Source: Aurantiochytrium sp. KH105 (Eukaryota; Sar; Bigyra; Thraustochytrida; Thraustochytriidae). From it: 64,000 nt of DNA. The DNA lies in the NCBI GenBank assembly GCA_003116975.1, contig BGKB01000112.1:1-64000 (forward strand), given 5' to 3'. This document shows, one piece after another, positions 1-8,791 of the stretch; position 1 is the first letter of the stretch; every line of letters starts with the position of its first letter. The notes beneath the pieces are model-generated. The model was not told the DNA's origin. It saw only the letters and a program-made list of their open reading frames with translations, and ran no database searches. The translations under genes and the position numbers were made by a program.

Positions 1-2504
1 GCAGACTCGGACACCAGCGAAAAGGAGCGGGCCTCCGAACTCTTGCCGAGGTGAGTACCACCGCAGAGCTCGATAGAGTAGTTGATCCACTTCTCGTTGA
101 GAGGGTCCTCGATGACCTCCTCGACCTTGGGGCCGATCGAGACGACGCGCACAGGGTCAGGGTAGGTCTCGCCAAAGACAGCGCGCAGCGAGCTGATGCG
201 GCGTGCGTCAGCAAGAGGGACAACCTGGGTGTGCACGGGGAGAGACTCGGAGATCTTCTCGCGCACGATCTTCTCGACCTGAACGAGCTGCTCGAGAGTA
301 ATAGCCTTTTGCGCGTTGAAATCAAAGCGCAGCTTGTCGCTGGAGACCATGGAGCCCTTTTGGTCCGTGTCCGCGGAGACGGCCTTGCGCAGCGCAAAGT
401 TCAGCAAGTGGGTGCTGGTGTGGTTCTTGGCGAGATCGCCACGGCGCTCAAAGTTGACGCGGCAGGTCACCTTGTCGCCAACCTTGATGGCGTCGCGGGA
501 CTCGCGCGCGGGCGTGCCGGCCTCGGCCTCATCGTCGTCGTCGCCGCTGCGCTTCTGCACAGCGCCGGCGTGAACCTTGAAACCCTTGCTGGACTGGCAA
601 TCGCGCACCGAGACGCAAACGTCGGTGTTTTCCACCTCGAGGAAACCGGTATCGGCGAGCTGGCCACCGGACTCGTAGTAAAAGTTACTCTTGTCGAGAA
701 TAAAGCCGTACTGCTTGCCCTCGGCGCAATCAGCAATGGAAACCTGCTCGACAAAGTCGGAACCGTCAAAAATAGCCTTGACGGTCGCGCCCTCGACGTC
801 GTTGTACCAGTTGTACACCTCCGAGTGGTCCGTGGGGGAGAGGCCGAGGTTGTCCTCGAGGTAAGCGGTTTCCTTGGCCTCAAGCATGCGGATGCCGTTG
901 CCATCGCCCGAGGAACCGACAGCCTGCGAGGCCTCAACGTGCTTTTGAAGAGCGAGGTTGTAGCCGTCAATATCAACCGTGAGTCCAGCCTCCTCCGCCA
1001 TGAGCTCGGTGAGATCGATGGGGAAGCCCATGGTCAGGTAGAGGAAGGATGCGACCTTGCCGGGAATGACGGTGCCACCAGCAGCCTTGACCTTGTCGGC
1101 CTCCTTTTGGAAGCGGATCGTGCCCTTGCGCAGCGTGCGCGCAAAGGTCTCCTCCTCGTCGAGGATGACCTCGTAGATGAGCTGCTCCTTCTCGCCGAGC
1201 TCAGGGAAGGCCTCGCGCATCTGGGAGATGAAGACGCCAGAGAGCTTGGCAAAGCCACCCCGCGGCATGTTGAGCACCTCCTGGCCGTAGCGCACGGCGC
1301 GGCGCAGGATGCGACGAAGCACGTAGCCGCGGCCTTCGTTGCTGGGGAAGGCGCCGTCGGCAATGGCGAAACTAAGGGTGCGAATGTGGTCAGCGACCAC
1401 TCGGTAGGCCATGTCCACGTTGCCCACGTCGTCAGCGCCCATCTTGCCACCGTAGGGCGGAACGTCGACTGCCACCTTGGCGATGGCGTCGAGAAGAGGG
1501 GTGAAGACATCGGTGTCATAGGCGGAGGTCTTCTTTTGCAGTGCCATCGCCAGACGCTCAAAGCCCATGCCGGTATCGACGTGCTTCTCCGGGAGCGACT
1601 CGAGGGTGCCGTCAGCCTTGCGGTTGAACTGGATGAACACCAGGTTCCAAATTTCGGTGACCTCGCCGCCAAAGGCGTCGTCGTTGACGAGGTGACCGGC
1701 CTCGCGGTTGCCGATGCGATCGTAATGGATCTCACTGCAGGGACCGCAGGGACCCGTGTCGCCCATCTCCCAAAAGTTATCCTTGGCGTCAAAGGGGAGG
1801 ACGTGGCTCTCGGGAAGGTATTTGAGCCAGATCTGGCGGGCCTCCTCGTCGACGGGGACCTTTTCGTCACCGCCAAAGTACGAGGCGTAAAGGTTGTCCG
1901 GATTGAGCTTGAAGACTTCGGTAAGAAGCTCCCAGGCCATGGCGATGGCGCCCTCCTTGAAGAAGTCGCCAAAGCTCCAGTTGCCAGCCATGAGGAAGGA
2001 CGTGAGATGCGTGCCGTCGCGACCGCAGTCGTCGAGATCGTTGTGCTTGCCACCGGCGCGGATGCACTTTTGCAGGTTCACGGCACGCTTAAGCTTGCTC
2101 ATGGCGGTGTTCGGGTCCGCCTGGCCGAGGAAAAGTGGCTTGAACTGGTTCATTCCGGCGTTGGTGAAGAGCAGGGTCGGGTCATTGTGGGGCACAACGG
2201 GGCTGCTGGGCCAAAAGGTGTGCTTGTGGCTCTCCTCGAAGAAGCTTACAAACTTTTCGCGAATCTTCCACTCGGGCCACTCCACGTTATCGTTGCCATC
2301 GCCGGGCTGCTGCATCATGCGCGGTTCGAGTCCGAGACGCTTGGTCTTGAGCTGCTTCAATCCAAGGGGGACTTCCCTCGAAAGCTGAAGGATACGCTTG
2401 TCCTTCTCCTTGATCTCTTCCTGCAGCGCCTGCACCTGCGCCTCGAGCTCTGCGACCCTGTCGCCGCTTTGCTGCTGCTGCTGCTGCTTCGACGTCTCGT
2501 CCAT
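1..2504 (-). CDS. AARS: Alanyl-tRNA synthetase, 3' end outside window
   Basis: Charges tRNA-Ala with alanine. The minus-strand frame is open from the ATG at 2504 to the window edge (about 834 codons); the family is usually about 960 residues, so the C-terminal C-Ala part is missing. Seen in order: class II catalytic domain starting with the WPEWKIREKFVSFFEE block, the motif-2 region GDTGPCGPCSEIHYDR, the editing-domain zinc motif HTSTH (H695/H699) and the CGGTH motif (C814). Residues 1-68 are an unusual extension with six glutamines followed by a predicted coiled coil. An alternative start is one of the paired ATGs just before MQQPGDG, which would give the usual N-terminus. No presequence is evident, so cytosolic or dual use cannot be decided. 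The 936-residue frame on the opposite strand is a codon-bias shadow. Confidence 0.95.
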   Translation of the reverse strand, partial: MDETSKQQQQQQSGDRVAELEAQVQALQEEIKEKDKRILQLSREVPLGLKQLKTKRLGLEPRMMQQPGDGNDNVEWPEWKIREKFVSFFEESHKHTFWPSSPVVPHNDPTLLFTNAGMNQFKPLFLGQADPNTAMSKLKRAVNLQKCIRAGGKHNDLDDCGRDGTHLTSFLMAGNWSFGDFFKEGAIAMAWELLTEVFKLNPDNLYASYFGGDEKVPVDEEARQIWLKYLPESHVLPFDAKDNFWEMGDTGPCGPCSEIHYDRIGNREAGHLVNDDAFGGEVTEIWNLVFIQFNRKADGTLESLPEKHVDTGMGFERLAMALQKKTSAYDTDVFTPLLDAIAKVAVDVPPYGGKMGADDVGNVDMAYRVVADHIRTLSFAIADGAFPSNEGRGYVLRRILRRAVRYGQEVLNMPRGGFAKLSGVFISQMREAFPELGEKEQLIYEVILDEEETFARTLRKGTIRFQKEADKVKAAGGTVIPGKVASFLYLTMGFPIDLTELMAEEAGLTVDIDGYNLALQKHVEASQAVGSSGDGNGIRMLEAKETAYLEDNLGLSPTDHSEVYNWYNDVEGATVKAIFDGSDFVEQVSIADCAEGKQYGFILDKSNFYYESGGQLADTGFLEVENTDVCVSVRDCQSSKGFKVHAGAVQKRSGDDDDEAEAGTPARESRDAIKVGDKVTCRVNFERRGDLAKNHTSTHLLNFALRKAVSADTDQKGSMVSSDKLRFDFNAQKAITLEQLVQVEKIVREKISESLPVHTQVVPLADARRISSLRAVFGETYPDPVRVVSIGPKVEEVIEDPLNEKWINYSIELCGGTHLGKSSEARSFSLVSES

Positions 2505-2858
2505 CCGGCTTTCGCCGTCGGAAGCCGCCTGCTCGCCGCGCGGGAGGAGGCGGGAGGGGGCTGGGCCGGGCACGGGGCGGCGGGCAAGGAAGGGGAGCGG
2601 GGTGTCGCTCGCGCTGTCTGTCTGAGCCGTTCGCGTACGAAGGCTCCTTTCGGTGTCTGTTTCCCTTTGTCCGTGCGTGCAATGCTCGCCGCTCGCTCGC
2701 TGTCTGTCTGTCTGTCTATAGGGCCAGCTAGCTTTCTGGCTGTTGCATTGTGCACTTGCGGCGGCGGCGGCAAGTCCGCAATGCACGGCTTTCTCCACTT
2801 GCCCGCGCCTCCGACAAGTTGGCTATATCTTTCCCGGAATCAATGGCAGCGAAGGACT
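2505..2858. other. Spacer upstream of AlaRS
   Basis: Holds the presumed 5' leader and promoter of the AlaRS gene. It contains a short (GTCT)n run near 2703-2718 and GC-rich low-complexity sequence. No gene was recognised. The transposon begins at its far end, so the promoter may have been separated from upstream elements. Confidence 0.5.
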
Positions 2859-2861
2859 TAA

Positions 2862-2890
2862 CAGTCAACGAGACCATAAATCGGTAATTA
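2862..2890 (+). repeat. Left terminal inverted repeat
   Basis: Begins CAGTCAACGAGACC and is the exact reverse complement of 4307-4335 over 29 bases. One further base (A at 2861) also matches if the duplication is counted inside the repeat. Confidence 0.93.
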
Positions 2891-3026
2891 TAAAGGCAAT
2901 GGACGGAGCTGCACAGGGCCGGGGGAAGGGGCGTTGTTGGCGGGCCTCTGTGCTGATAGTCGAGCCCAACTCGTATTTGGATAATAGTTGATTGTAACCA
3001 TTCTTATTGTTTTTACTATATAACCT

Positions 3027-4146
3027 CTAGGGTCGACCATCTGAAATTGTTAGGACAGCTTCGAGCTGCTTTTCGAGTTCATCAACGTCGTATTCTTCTT
3101 CAAAAAGGTCATCATCATCACCACTATCATCGCTGTCAGTTTCAACACCATCTTCAATCGAGGATTCACTACGAAACTCCTCTATGACACGATCACGTGA
3201 GACGATAATCCGCTTCACCAAGTCTCGACCAGAGGGTTGCTCGAGTTTGATGAACTCGGCATCGAGTCTCTGCTTCACATCTTGGAGAGTGGTGTCCTTC
3301 GTGTATTGCCTTGCAATATTTCCTTTCACGTAAGCCCAAATCAGTTCGATGGGCTGCAGATCCGAGTAGTGAGGTGGTGTGAAGAGGACGCGATGCCCTG
3401 CCCTCTGTGCTGCCTCGATCACTTCCGGCAGCACCTTCTCCTTGATCCAGTTCTTCAGCAGAACTTTCAGCTGCGCAACTGTGCTCGTTGCGTCGTGCGG
3501 TATCTGATATTGATAGAGCGCTGCAATAACCTCCCGTTTCTTTAGCTTCGCGACGTCGGGTGCGGTTGGCGGCAGCGTCTTGTGGTAGCTCGCATTGTCC
3601 ATTATGATCAGGGACGGCTCATGAAGGTTAGGTAGGAGCTGCGTCCGCCACCACAATGCAAAATTAGTCCCGTTGAAGTTCTTGTGGTAGTCTCCTTTGC
3701 TCGCGTCAGCTGCTTGCGGACAAAACGTCCAAACAGAGCCTGGCACGAGGCCAGCTTCACGATCTGGGTATTTTGGACTCGAATTCTGAATGGCAGCCAA
3801 AATACAATACCTACGTCCCTTGTGTTGAACGCGCGTCGTTGTGTCTTCCGCGTCCATTGGATCAAATAGACTTTTGTCAAACCTATGGTAGTGTTGATGC
3901 ACGTATGACTCATCAAGATAGACCTCCCTTAGCTGCAACTCAGGCGGAAGGGATCGATTCTGTAAGAGTCTGACGATGTAATCGTCGCGCAGAGCAATAT
4001 GTTCGANCACGAGCTTTTCTGATTGCCTGAAGTTCTCCTTCGCAGCCCTCGATGGTCGCCGTTACCCGGGTTTTGACGCTTTCATTTCGCGGACGCCCTT
4101 GCTCTTGAGATAGTGATGTCCGGCGACGCTTGGGGGACCCGCTCAT
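3027..4146 (-). CDS. DDE transposase (IS630/Tc1-mariner superfamily), frame broken by one ambiguous base
   Basis: Cuts and pastes the surrounding element. The catalytic triad is visible: LDES (first Asp), MDNASYH (second Asp) and PPHYSDLQPIELIW (Glu). The gap between the second Asp and the Glu is 83 residues by my count, far longer than the 34-41 of classical Tc1/mariner enzymes; from memory, a group with about 82 residues in this gap has been described. The base at 4007 is N. With it the frame shifts; if it is treated as spurious, the frame from the ATG at 4146 runs uninterrupted for 372 codons, so the break is probably a sequencing or assembly artefact. Only about 77 residues precede the first Asp and no helix-turn-helix is clear, so the true start could lie further upstream. 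The C-terminal 60 residues are strongly acidic. Confidence 0.85.
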
Positions 4147-4306
4147 CGTTTTAGTACACACCCCCTCTTCACCGCAAGTCCGCGTCGTGTGCTCGCTGGC
4201 GTTGGTCGTAGCCGCGCGCTTCGTCGCGATCTGCACGCCGTCGACTTTTTCCAGTTCATCTTAAAAAGCGCCGCTTCTCGCGTGGACGGAAGGAAAAATT
4301 AGAGGC

Positions 4307-4335
4307 TAATTACCGATTTATGGTCTCGTTGACTG
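4307..4335 (-). repeat. Right terminal inverted repeat
   Basis: Ends GGTCTCGTTGACTG and is the exact reverse complement of 2862-2890. Confidence 0.93.
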
Positions 4336-4760
4336 TAAGTTGTGTGCACAACTCGTACTTTTATACGGACATGATGAACGGGACAGGGGAGAGAGGGGTC
4401 ATGAGGTGGCGAGCAGAGGCTTGGTCGGCTGGGCCGCCTGACAGATCAAACGAAAAGCGATCTGTCCCAGAACGTGCGCCACACGAGCGGTCATGATGAT
4501 GTCCCACAAACGAGGCTGCTTGCGAGTTGCCTTTATTTATTTGACAGCAGGACTGAATGTTCCGGGAAACGTGCCCTTGCCAGCGTCCAAAAATTTCTTT
4601 GCGTCCGACAGCGAGTCGTTTCGTACCTGTTTGCATGATTTGCTTCTTCGCATCAGTTGCTTCTCGTCATTTGCATCTTTTGGTCGATTCGCGTTGTTCT
4701 AGGAAAGACGCGAAGCTAAAAAACAAGCGCGAGACAAGAACGATGATCACATGGACGACC

Positions 4761-4811
4761 ACTGCTCTCGTTCCAGGAAACGAACGTTTGCTGATGATTA
4801 TCACCCACGAT
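4761..4811 (+). repeat. 51-bp direct repeat, copy 1
   Basis: Matches 4940-4990 with three mismatches by eye; begins ACTGCTCTCGTTCCAGGAAA. Confidence 0.85.
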
Positions 4812-4822
4812 ACTGACCTTCA

Positions 4823-4823
<1 letters not shown>

Positions 4824-4855
<32 letters not shown>

Positions 4856-4869
4856 TGTTGTTGTTGTTG
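4824..4869 (+). repeat. (GTC)n-(GTT)n microsatellite
   Basis: About 11 GTC units pass directly into GTT units, an interrupted trinucleotide tract in non-coding DNA. Confidence 0.9.
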
Positions 4870-4939
4870 ATAGCAAATCGGCGACATTCAAGGAACGAAT
4901 CGGCGCTGAAAAAGCCAAAATGGTGAGAGAAGAACGACG

Positions 4940-4990
4940 ACTGCTCTCGTTCCAGGAAACGAACGTCTGCTGATGATCATCACCAACGAT
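4940..4990 (+). repeat. 51-bp direct repeat, copy 2
   Basis: Second copy of the unit at 4761-4811. The copies start 179 bp apart and flank the trinucleotide tract. Confidence 0.85.
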
Positions 4991-5214
4991 GTTCTCCCCA
5001 CTGCTATTGTTGTTGCAGTTGCAATAAGCTAAAGGAAAGAAGTCATGACAACGAAAAGTTGATAAATAATATGAGATGCAGCGTCGTAGACTGCAAAAAG
5101 TAGTAAAATAGCCTTGACAGAACAATAGATGTACAAACACGAGAATAGGGGGAAAGGCGTAATATTGGACCGCGATCCGAAGGTTCAAGGCAAAGTGAGC
5201 AACACAAGACTCAC

Positions 5215-7281
5215 TCACCACTTAAGGAGCGTCTTGTATTCCTTGTCGCCTTCGTCAAGATACCGATGATTCAAAAAGGCACCGGAATGATCCTTGAGGG
5301 AAATGTAGTCGACGACGGCCATCATCTTTTCTGCAGCATCGCAAGGCATTACCCAGCCAAAGTCTGGCGTGGCACGAGGGCCAAGCCAGCGTTTCAGCGT
5401 CTCCGTACAGACGCCACCCGGGTTGTACGCTGCGACAAGGATACCCTCTGACACAAGTTCTTGCGCCATGACACTCGTGCCCATATTCAAAGCCGCCTTG
5501 GACATTTTGTACTCGTAGTGTCCCTTTGCTTGTCCTCCGCAGCAGCCTCCAATGGAACCCGCGGCGGAGGAAACGTTGATAATTCGTTTGCCCCGACCGA
5601 GGCGCACCAGTGGGAGCAAAAGTCGGCTCAGGACCATGGGTCCAGCCGCATTGACAATGAAGCTGTCGACCAAGAGCTTGCTGCGCACACAACGCAGCCC
5701 CGTAGGCCGCGTCATGAGGCCCGCGTTGTTGATGAGGAGATCAATGTGAGTGGCTTCGCGGCGAATGGTGTCTGCCGCAAGTTTAATGGCATGCTCGTCA
5801 GCCTGGTCATACTTGACGATGCGCACGGCCCCCGGGCGCTCCATGGCTAGCTGTTCAAGGAGCGTGGCTTCGCTTGGACTCCGCACGAGAGCGAAGACCT
5901 TGTCAAAGCCGTCCTGACGCCACGGCCCGAGCCATTCCGACGCGGGGCTGTCGTCTCGTGGGCGCAACAGCGCCTCTACAAGCGCAAGCCCCAGCCCACG
6001 GTTTGCGCCCGTCACTACACAGACGCGCTGGTACCCCGCCCAGCTCTTAGCCTGGGCGCGGGCTTTCTCGTTCTCCTCGCGAGCTTTATCGGTGGCGGGC
6101 CCGGCTGCGCCGACAGGGCCGCCTTGCGGGTCTGTGCTGCTACTTTGCTGTTGTCGCTGTTGCTGCGGCCGCTGCTGCTGCTGTTCTTCTTGAAAATGCT
6201 GCTGTCGTTCTTGTTGCAGGGCGTTGCTCGTCGGGCTCGGGATCGCGGCGGCGGTGGCGGCGTGCGACTGGAACACGAGGGATCCCTGGCCCGAGCGTCC
6301 AGCGTCGGGAAAGCATGGCATTCCCGCCGACCTGACCTGCTGTGCGAGGCTCATTTGCACGCCCGCCATCCACTTCATCGGGCAGTCTTCGGCGGACTCT
6401 GCGTCGCTGTTGCTGCTGCACCCGCTGCCTCTCCTGCTGGCCCTGCTGCCCGCGCTGTCCGTGCTGGCGCTGGCGTCGCTGCTGCAGCTCCCGCCGCCCT
6501 TCTCCTCGGCCTTGGCCCCGCCCTCGGCCGCCGCGTCCTCCCCCTCGGCGGGCTCCGCGGCGTCCTGCTGCCCGCCCTCGCGCGCGGTCTTGGCGCGCTC
6601 GGGGCAGCAGCGTCTCCGCGCGCTCGGTTCTTGGCAGCCCTTCTCCCGAGAGGGGCCCCCGAGCGGCCTCCCGCTGCGCGTGCGCGCCTCGCAGCCGCCG
6701 CCGGCCTCCTCGCCCTCCGCCGCGCGCTGCTGCGCCTGCCGCCGCGCCTCGCGCTCGCGCTCGCGCTCGCCGTCGTCGCCGCCGCCGTCGCTGTCGCCGT
6801 CGCCGTGCGCGGCGTCGTTGCCGCCGAGCGCGGCCGTCTTGGGCGCCGTGTTGGCGCCATGGCCGTCGCGCCGCTCGCGCGCGATCCGCTCTCGCGCGAT
6901 CCGCTCGCGCGGCGCGGGCTGCGGCTGCGCGGCGGCCTCCTGCGCGGCGGCCTCCTGCGCGGCGGCGTGCGCGCCCTCCGCCGCGCAGCGCTTGCGGCCG
7001 CACAGCGGCGTCGTCGCGCGCGGCTCGGCCATGGCGATCGGGGTCTGCGCGCGCGGACCCGCGCTCGGCGAAGACGCCGGAGATGCCGAGCCGCGCGGGG
7101 CCCGCCGCCCGCCCGCGGGCTGGCCCCGCAGCCGCGCCCCGCCGCCCTGCACACCGCTTCCCGCCGCCAGCTTTCGTTTCACCGCCGCCAGCTTGCCCCC
7201 CAGCTCCACCTGACCTGCGCCAAAGCTGCGCCCGCCCACAGCTGTGGGCCCGCCCGCGCTGCCGCCCACCGCGAGCATCAT
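5215..7281 (-). CDS. Short-chain dehydrogenase/reductase with long disordered N-terminus
   Basis: NAD(P)-dependent oxidoreductase of the SDR family, carbonyl-reductase-like; substrate unknown. The last ~275 residues form the enzyme: TGANRGLG cofactor loop (about residue 421), NNAG, VSSAAGS and the YEYKMSK catalytic Tyr/Lys region, followed by the PGGV segment. Before it lie about 400 residues rich in Ala, Gly, Arg, Glu, Ser and Gln, including RERIARERIARER and a poly-Gln stretch. I place the start at the paired ATG at 7281 (688 residues), because further upstream the frame runs through CTGC and GGAGA simple repeats and continues open to 7851. A shorter start at the internal MKWMAGV methionine is possible. 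The enzyme domain is certain; the N-terminal extent is not. Confidence 0.75.
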   Translation of the reverse strand: MMLAVGGSAGGPTAVGGRSFGAGQVELGGKLAAVKRKLAAGSGVQGGGARLRGQPAGGRRAPRGSASPASSPSAGPRAQTPIAMAEPRATTPLCGRKRCAAEGAHAAAQEAAAQEAAAQPQPAPRERIARERIARERRDGHGANTAPKTAALGGNDAAHGDGDSDGGGDDGEREREREARRQAQQRAAEGEEAGGGCEARTRSGRPLGGPSREKGCQEPSARRRCCPERAKTAREGGQQDAAEPAEGEDAAAEGGAKAEEKGGGSCSSDASASTDSAGSRASRRGSGCSSNSDAESAEDCPMKWMAGVQMSLAQQVRSAGMPCFPDAGRSGQGSLVFQSHAATAAAIPSPTSNALQQERQQHFQEEQQQQRPQQQRQQQSSSTDPQGGPVGAAGPATDKAREENEKARAQAKSWAGYQRVCVVTGANRGLGLALVEALLRPRDDSPASEWLGPWRQDGFDKVFALVRSPSEATLLEQLAMERPGAVRIVKYDQADEHAIKLAADTIRREATHIDLLINNAGLMTRPTGLRCVRSKLLVDSFIVNAAGPMVLSRLLLPLVRLGRGKRIINVSSAAGSIGGCCGGQAKGHYEYKMSKAALNMGTSVMAQELVSEGILVAAYNPGGVCTETLKRWLGPRATPDFGWVMPCDAAEKMMAVVDYISLKDHSGAFLNHRYLDEGDKEYKTLLKW

Positions 7282-7385
7282 CCTGCCGGCTGCCTGCCTG
7301 CTCTCCTCGCTCGCCTGGCTGCTCGCGCGCCTCGCCTCGCCTCGCCTCGCCGCAGAAGGCCTTCGCGGAGCTCCTGCCTGCCTCT

Positions 7386-7386
<1 letters not shown>

Positions 7387-7428
<42 letters not shown>

Positions 7429-7438
7429 CATGCCTGCA
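7387..7438 (+). repeat. (TGCC)n tetranucleotide repeat
   Basis: About 12 units, nearly perfect apart from one CATG variant close to the right end. It lies just upstream of the proposed dehydrogenase start. Confidence 0.9.
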
Positions 7439-7650
7439 GCTGCGAGCGTTTGGGGTTTGCTCGCGCGCCTGCGCCCGTCGGGGCCCGGGCCCCCGTTTTC
7501 GCGGGGCCTCGGCGAAGCGCTGCGATTCGCCGCCGCCAAGTGAATGCACGAACGAGGCGCTCTCGGGACCTCGGCACCCGCGAGACGCCACGCCGGCCCC
7601 GCGAAGCACGGGGCGGAGCGAGGAGGGCCGAGGAGGGCCGAGGCGAGGCG

Positions 7651-7688
7651 AGGAGGGAGGAGAGGAGAGGAGAGGAGAGGAGAGGAGT
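7651..7688 (+). repeat. (GGAGA)n pentanucleotide repeat
   Basis: Purine-only tract of about seven GGAGA-like units in the upstream region of the dehydrogenase gene. Confidence 0.85.
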
Positions 7689-8791
7689 TGAGCGAGGCTC
7701 GCGCGTGTTCGTGTGTCATCTTGTCGGTGAAGGAGCAAGGCGAGACACGAGCGCGGCCAGGCTTGTTTGCGATGCGAGCAGCACAGGCTCGAGCGTGCGG
7801 CAGCAGCCAGCTGGCACCGTCGCTGACCGACCCGACCATCCATCCATCCATCCATCGACTGCGATCAATAATAATTAACAGCGACGAGACGAAATGGAGG
7901 CGCGCGCCGGCGGAAGTCTTTGTTGACCCCGGTTTGACCGACCCCTAGCTCAGCTGTGCTGATCGCTGTTCTCTTTGCCCTTGCCTCGTAGTATGATGAA
8001 GCACGTACACGATGCTCGACGCCGAGCCGTGGTCAATGGCCCCGATCAGTGGCGGTTGTTCCGTGGAATGCCACCGCGCCGCTGGCCACGGTCTCCTTTT
8101 CTGATGTAGAAAGGGGTGTGTATATGCAACGATCAGCCTGCTGCTTGTGGAGAATAACAACGTTTGCCCGTAAGCCTCAGCGCAAGCGCTCTTTCGCTCT
8201 TTCGCTCTTTCGCTCAATGGCCCTGATGATGAGAGCAGCGCAGCCGCGCCGCCACCAGCGCGTTGCTTTGGGTCCCCGCTCCTTCGCACACACCTAGATG
8301 CACACCCCCGCACGTGGCGCGCGGGGACGGGGGAAGTATTTCACGGGCCGCATGTTTCCTGTCCCTTCGAGTTGTTGTCGGTACTGATGTTCATCGTGCG
8401 GCCGCTGCAGCCTGCTGCTGCGTGGAGATCCGCAAGCAAACAACCAAGGAAGCAAACAAACCAACAACATCTTGAAATTGGCTCCGCTGCCGGCACAGCT
8501 GCCGCGCGCGACGCTCGCAGTCGAAGCCGGCTCGGCTCGAGGGCTCAGGCTCACGCCGAATCTTGCTGCCGGCAGGCGCTCAGCTCCAGCGTGCGCACAA
8601 GCGTGCTTGCGTTCGTGCCGGCGGTCGCACCGCGCACCGAGCCTCAGGAAGAGCGGGACTGACTGGGCCTGGTTGGTGCGCGCAGGCAAACCCGAAGGAG
8701 CTGCAGCTGGCTGCAGACAGCAAGACCATACCTGCTTCGCGAGTGACCGTCCGCACCGCAGCAGCCGAAGCACGAGCAAGAGTAAGACACC

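Larger units (their letters stand above)
2859..4338 (-). mobile_element. Complete Tc1/mariner-IS630-like DNA transposon
   Basis: A 1.48-kb unit bounded by perfect 29-bp terminal inverted repeats (2862-2890 and 4307-4335). It is flanked on both sides by the trinucleotide TAA (2859-2861 and 4336-4338), which reads as the target-site duplication; a TA duplication is contained in it. It encodes one DDE transposase on the minus strand. The identical repeat ends and near-intact gene suggest a recent insertion. It lies about 355 bp upstream of the AlaRS start codon. Confidence 0.9.
4339..5214. other. Repeat-bearing spacer, no gene recognised
   Basis: AT-richer than most of the window. It contains a 51-bp direct duplication (4761-4811 and 4940-4990) around a GTC/GTT microsatellite. 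The short open frames here show no recognisable protein. The 3' untranslated region of the downstream dehydrogenase gene probably extends into it. Confidence 0.5.
7282..8791. promoter_or_regulatory. Divergent intergenic region between dehydrogenase and acyltransferase genes
   Basis: Contains both presumed promoters. It has a (CTGC)n tract, a GGAGA tract, a (CATC)n run at about 7840-7856 and three tandem CTTTCGCT units near 8190-8215. No gene was recognised in either strand; the open frames here are low-complexity. Confidence 0.45.

Noticed and set aside
2312..2335. tRNA B-box-like GGTTCGAGTCC
   Set aside because: Lies inside the AlaRS coding region, with no matching A box or cloverleaf; similar hits in UTP20 and the nuclease gene are also coding.
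51..2861. 936-residue open frame on the plus strand
   Set aside because: Exact antisense of the AlaRS gene; its openness follows from GC-rich codon use. No motif of its own.
6124..7878. 584-residue plus-strand frame rich in Ala, Arg and Leu
   Set aside because: Low-complexity antisense of the dehydrogenase gene's N-terminal region and the simple repeats next to it.
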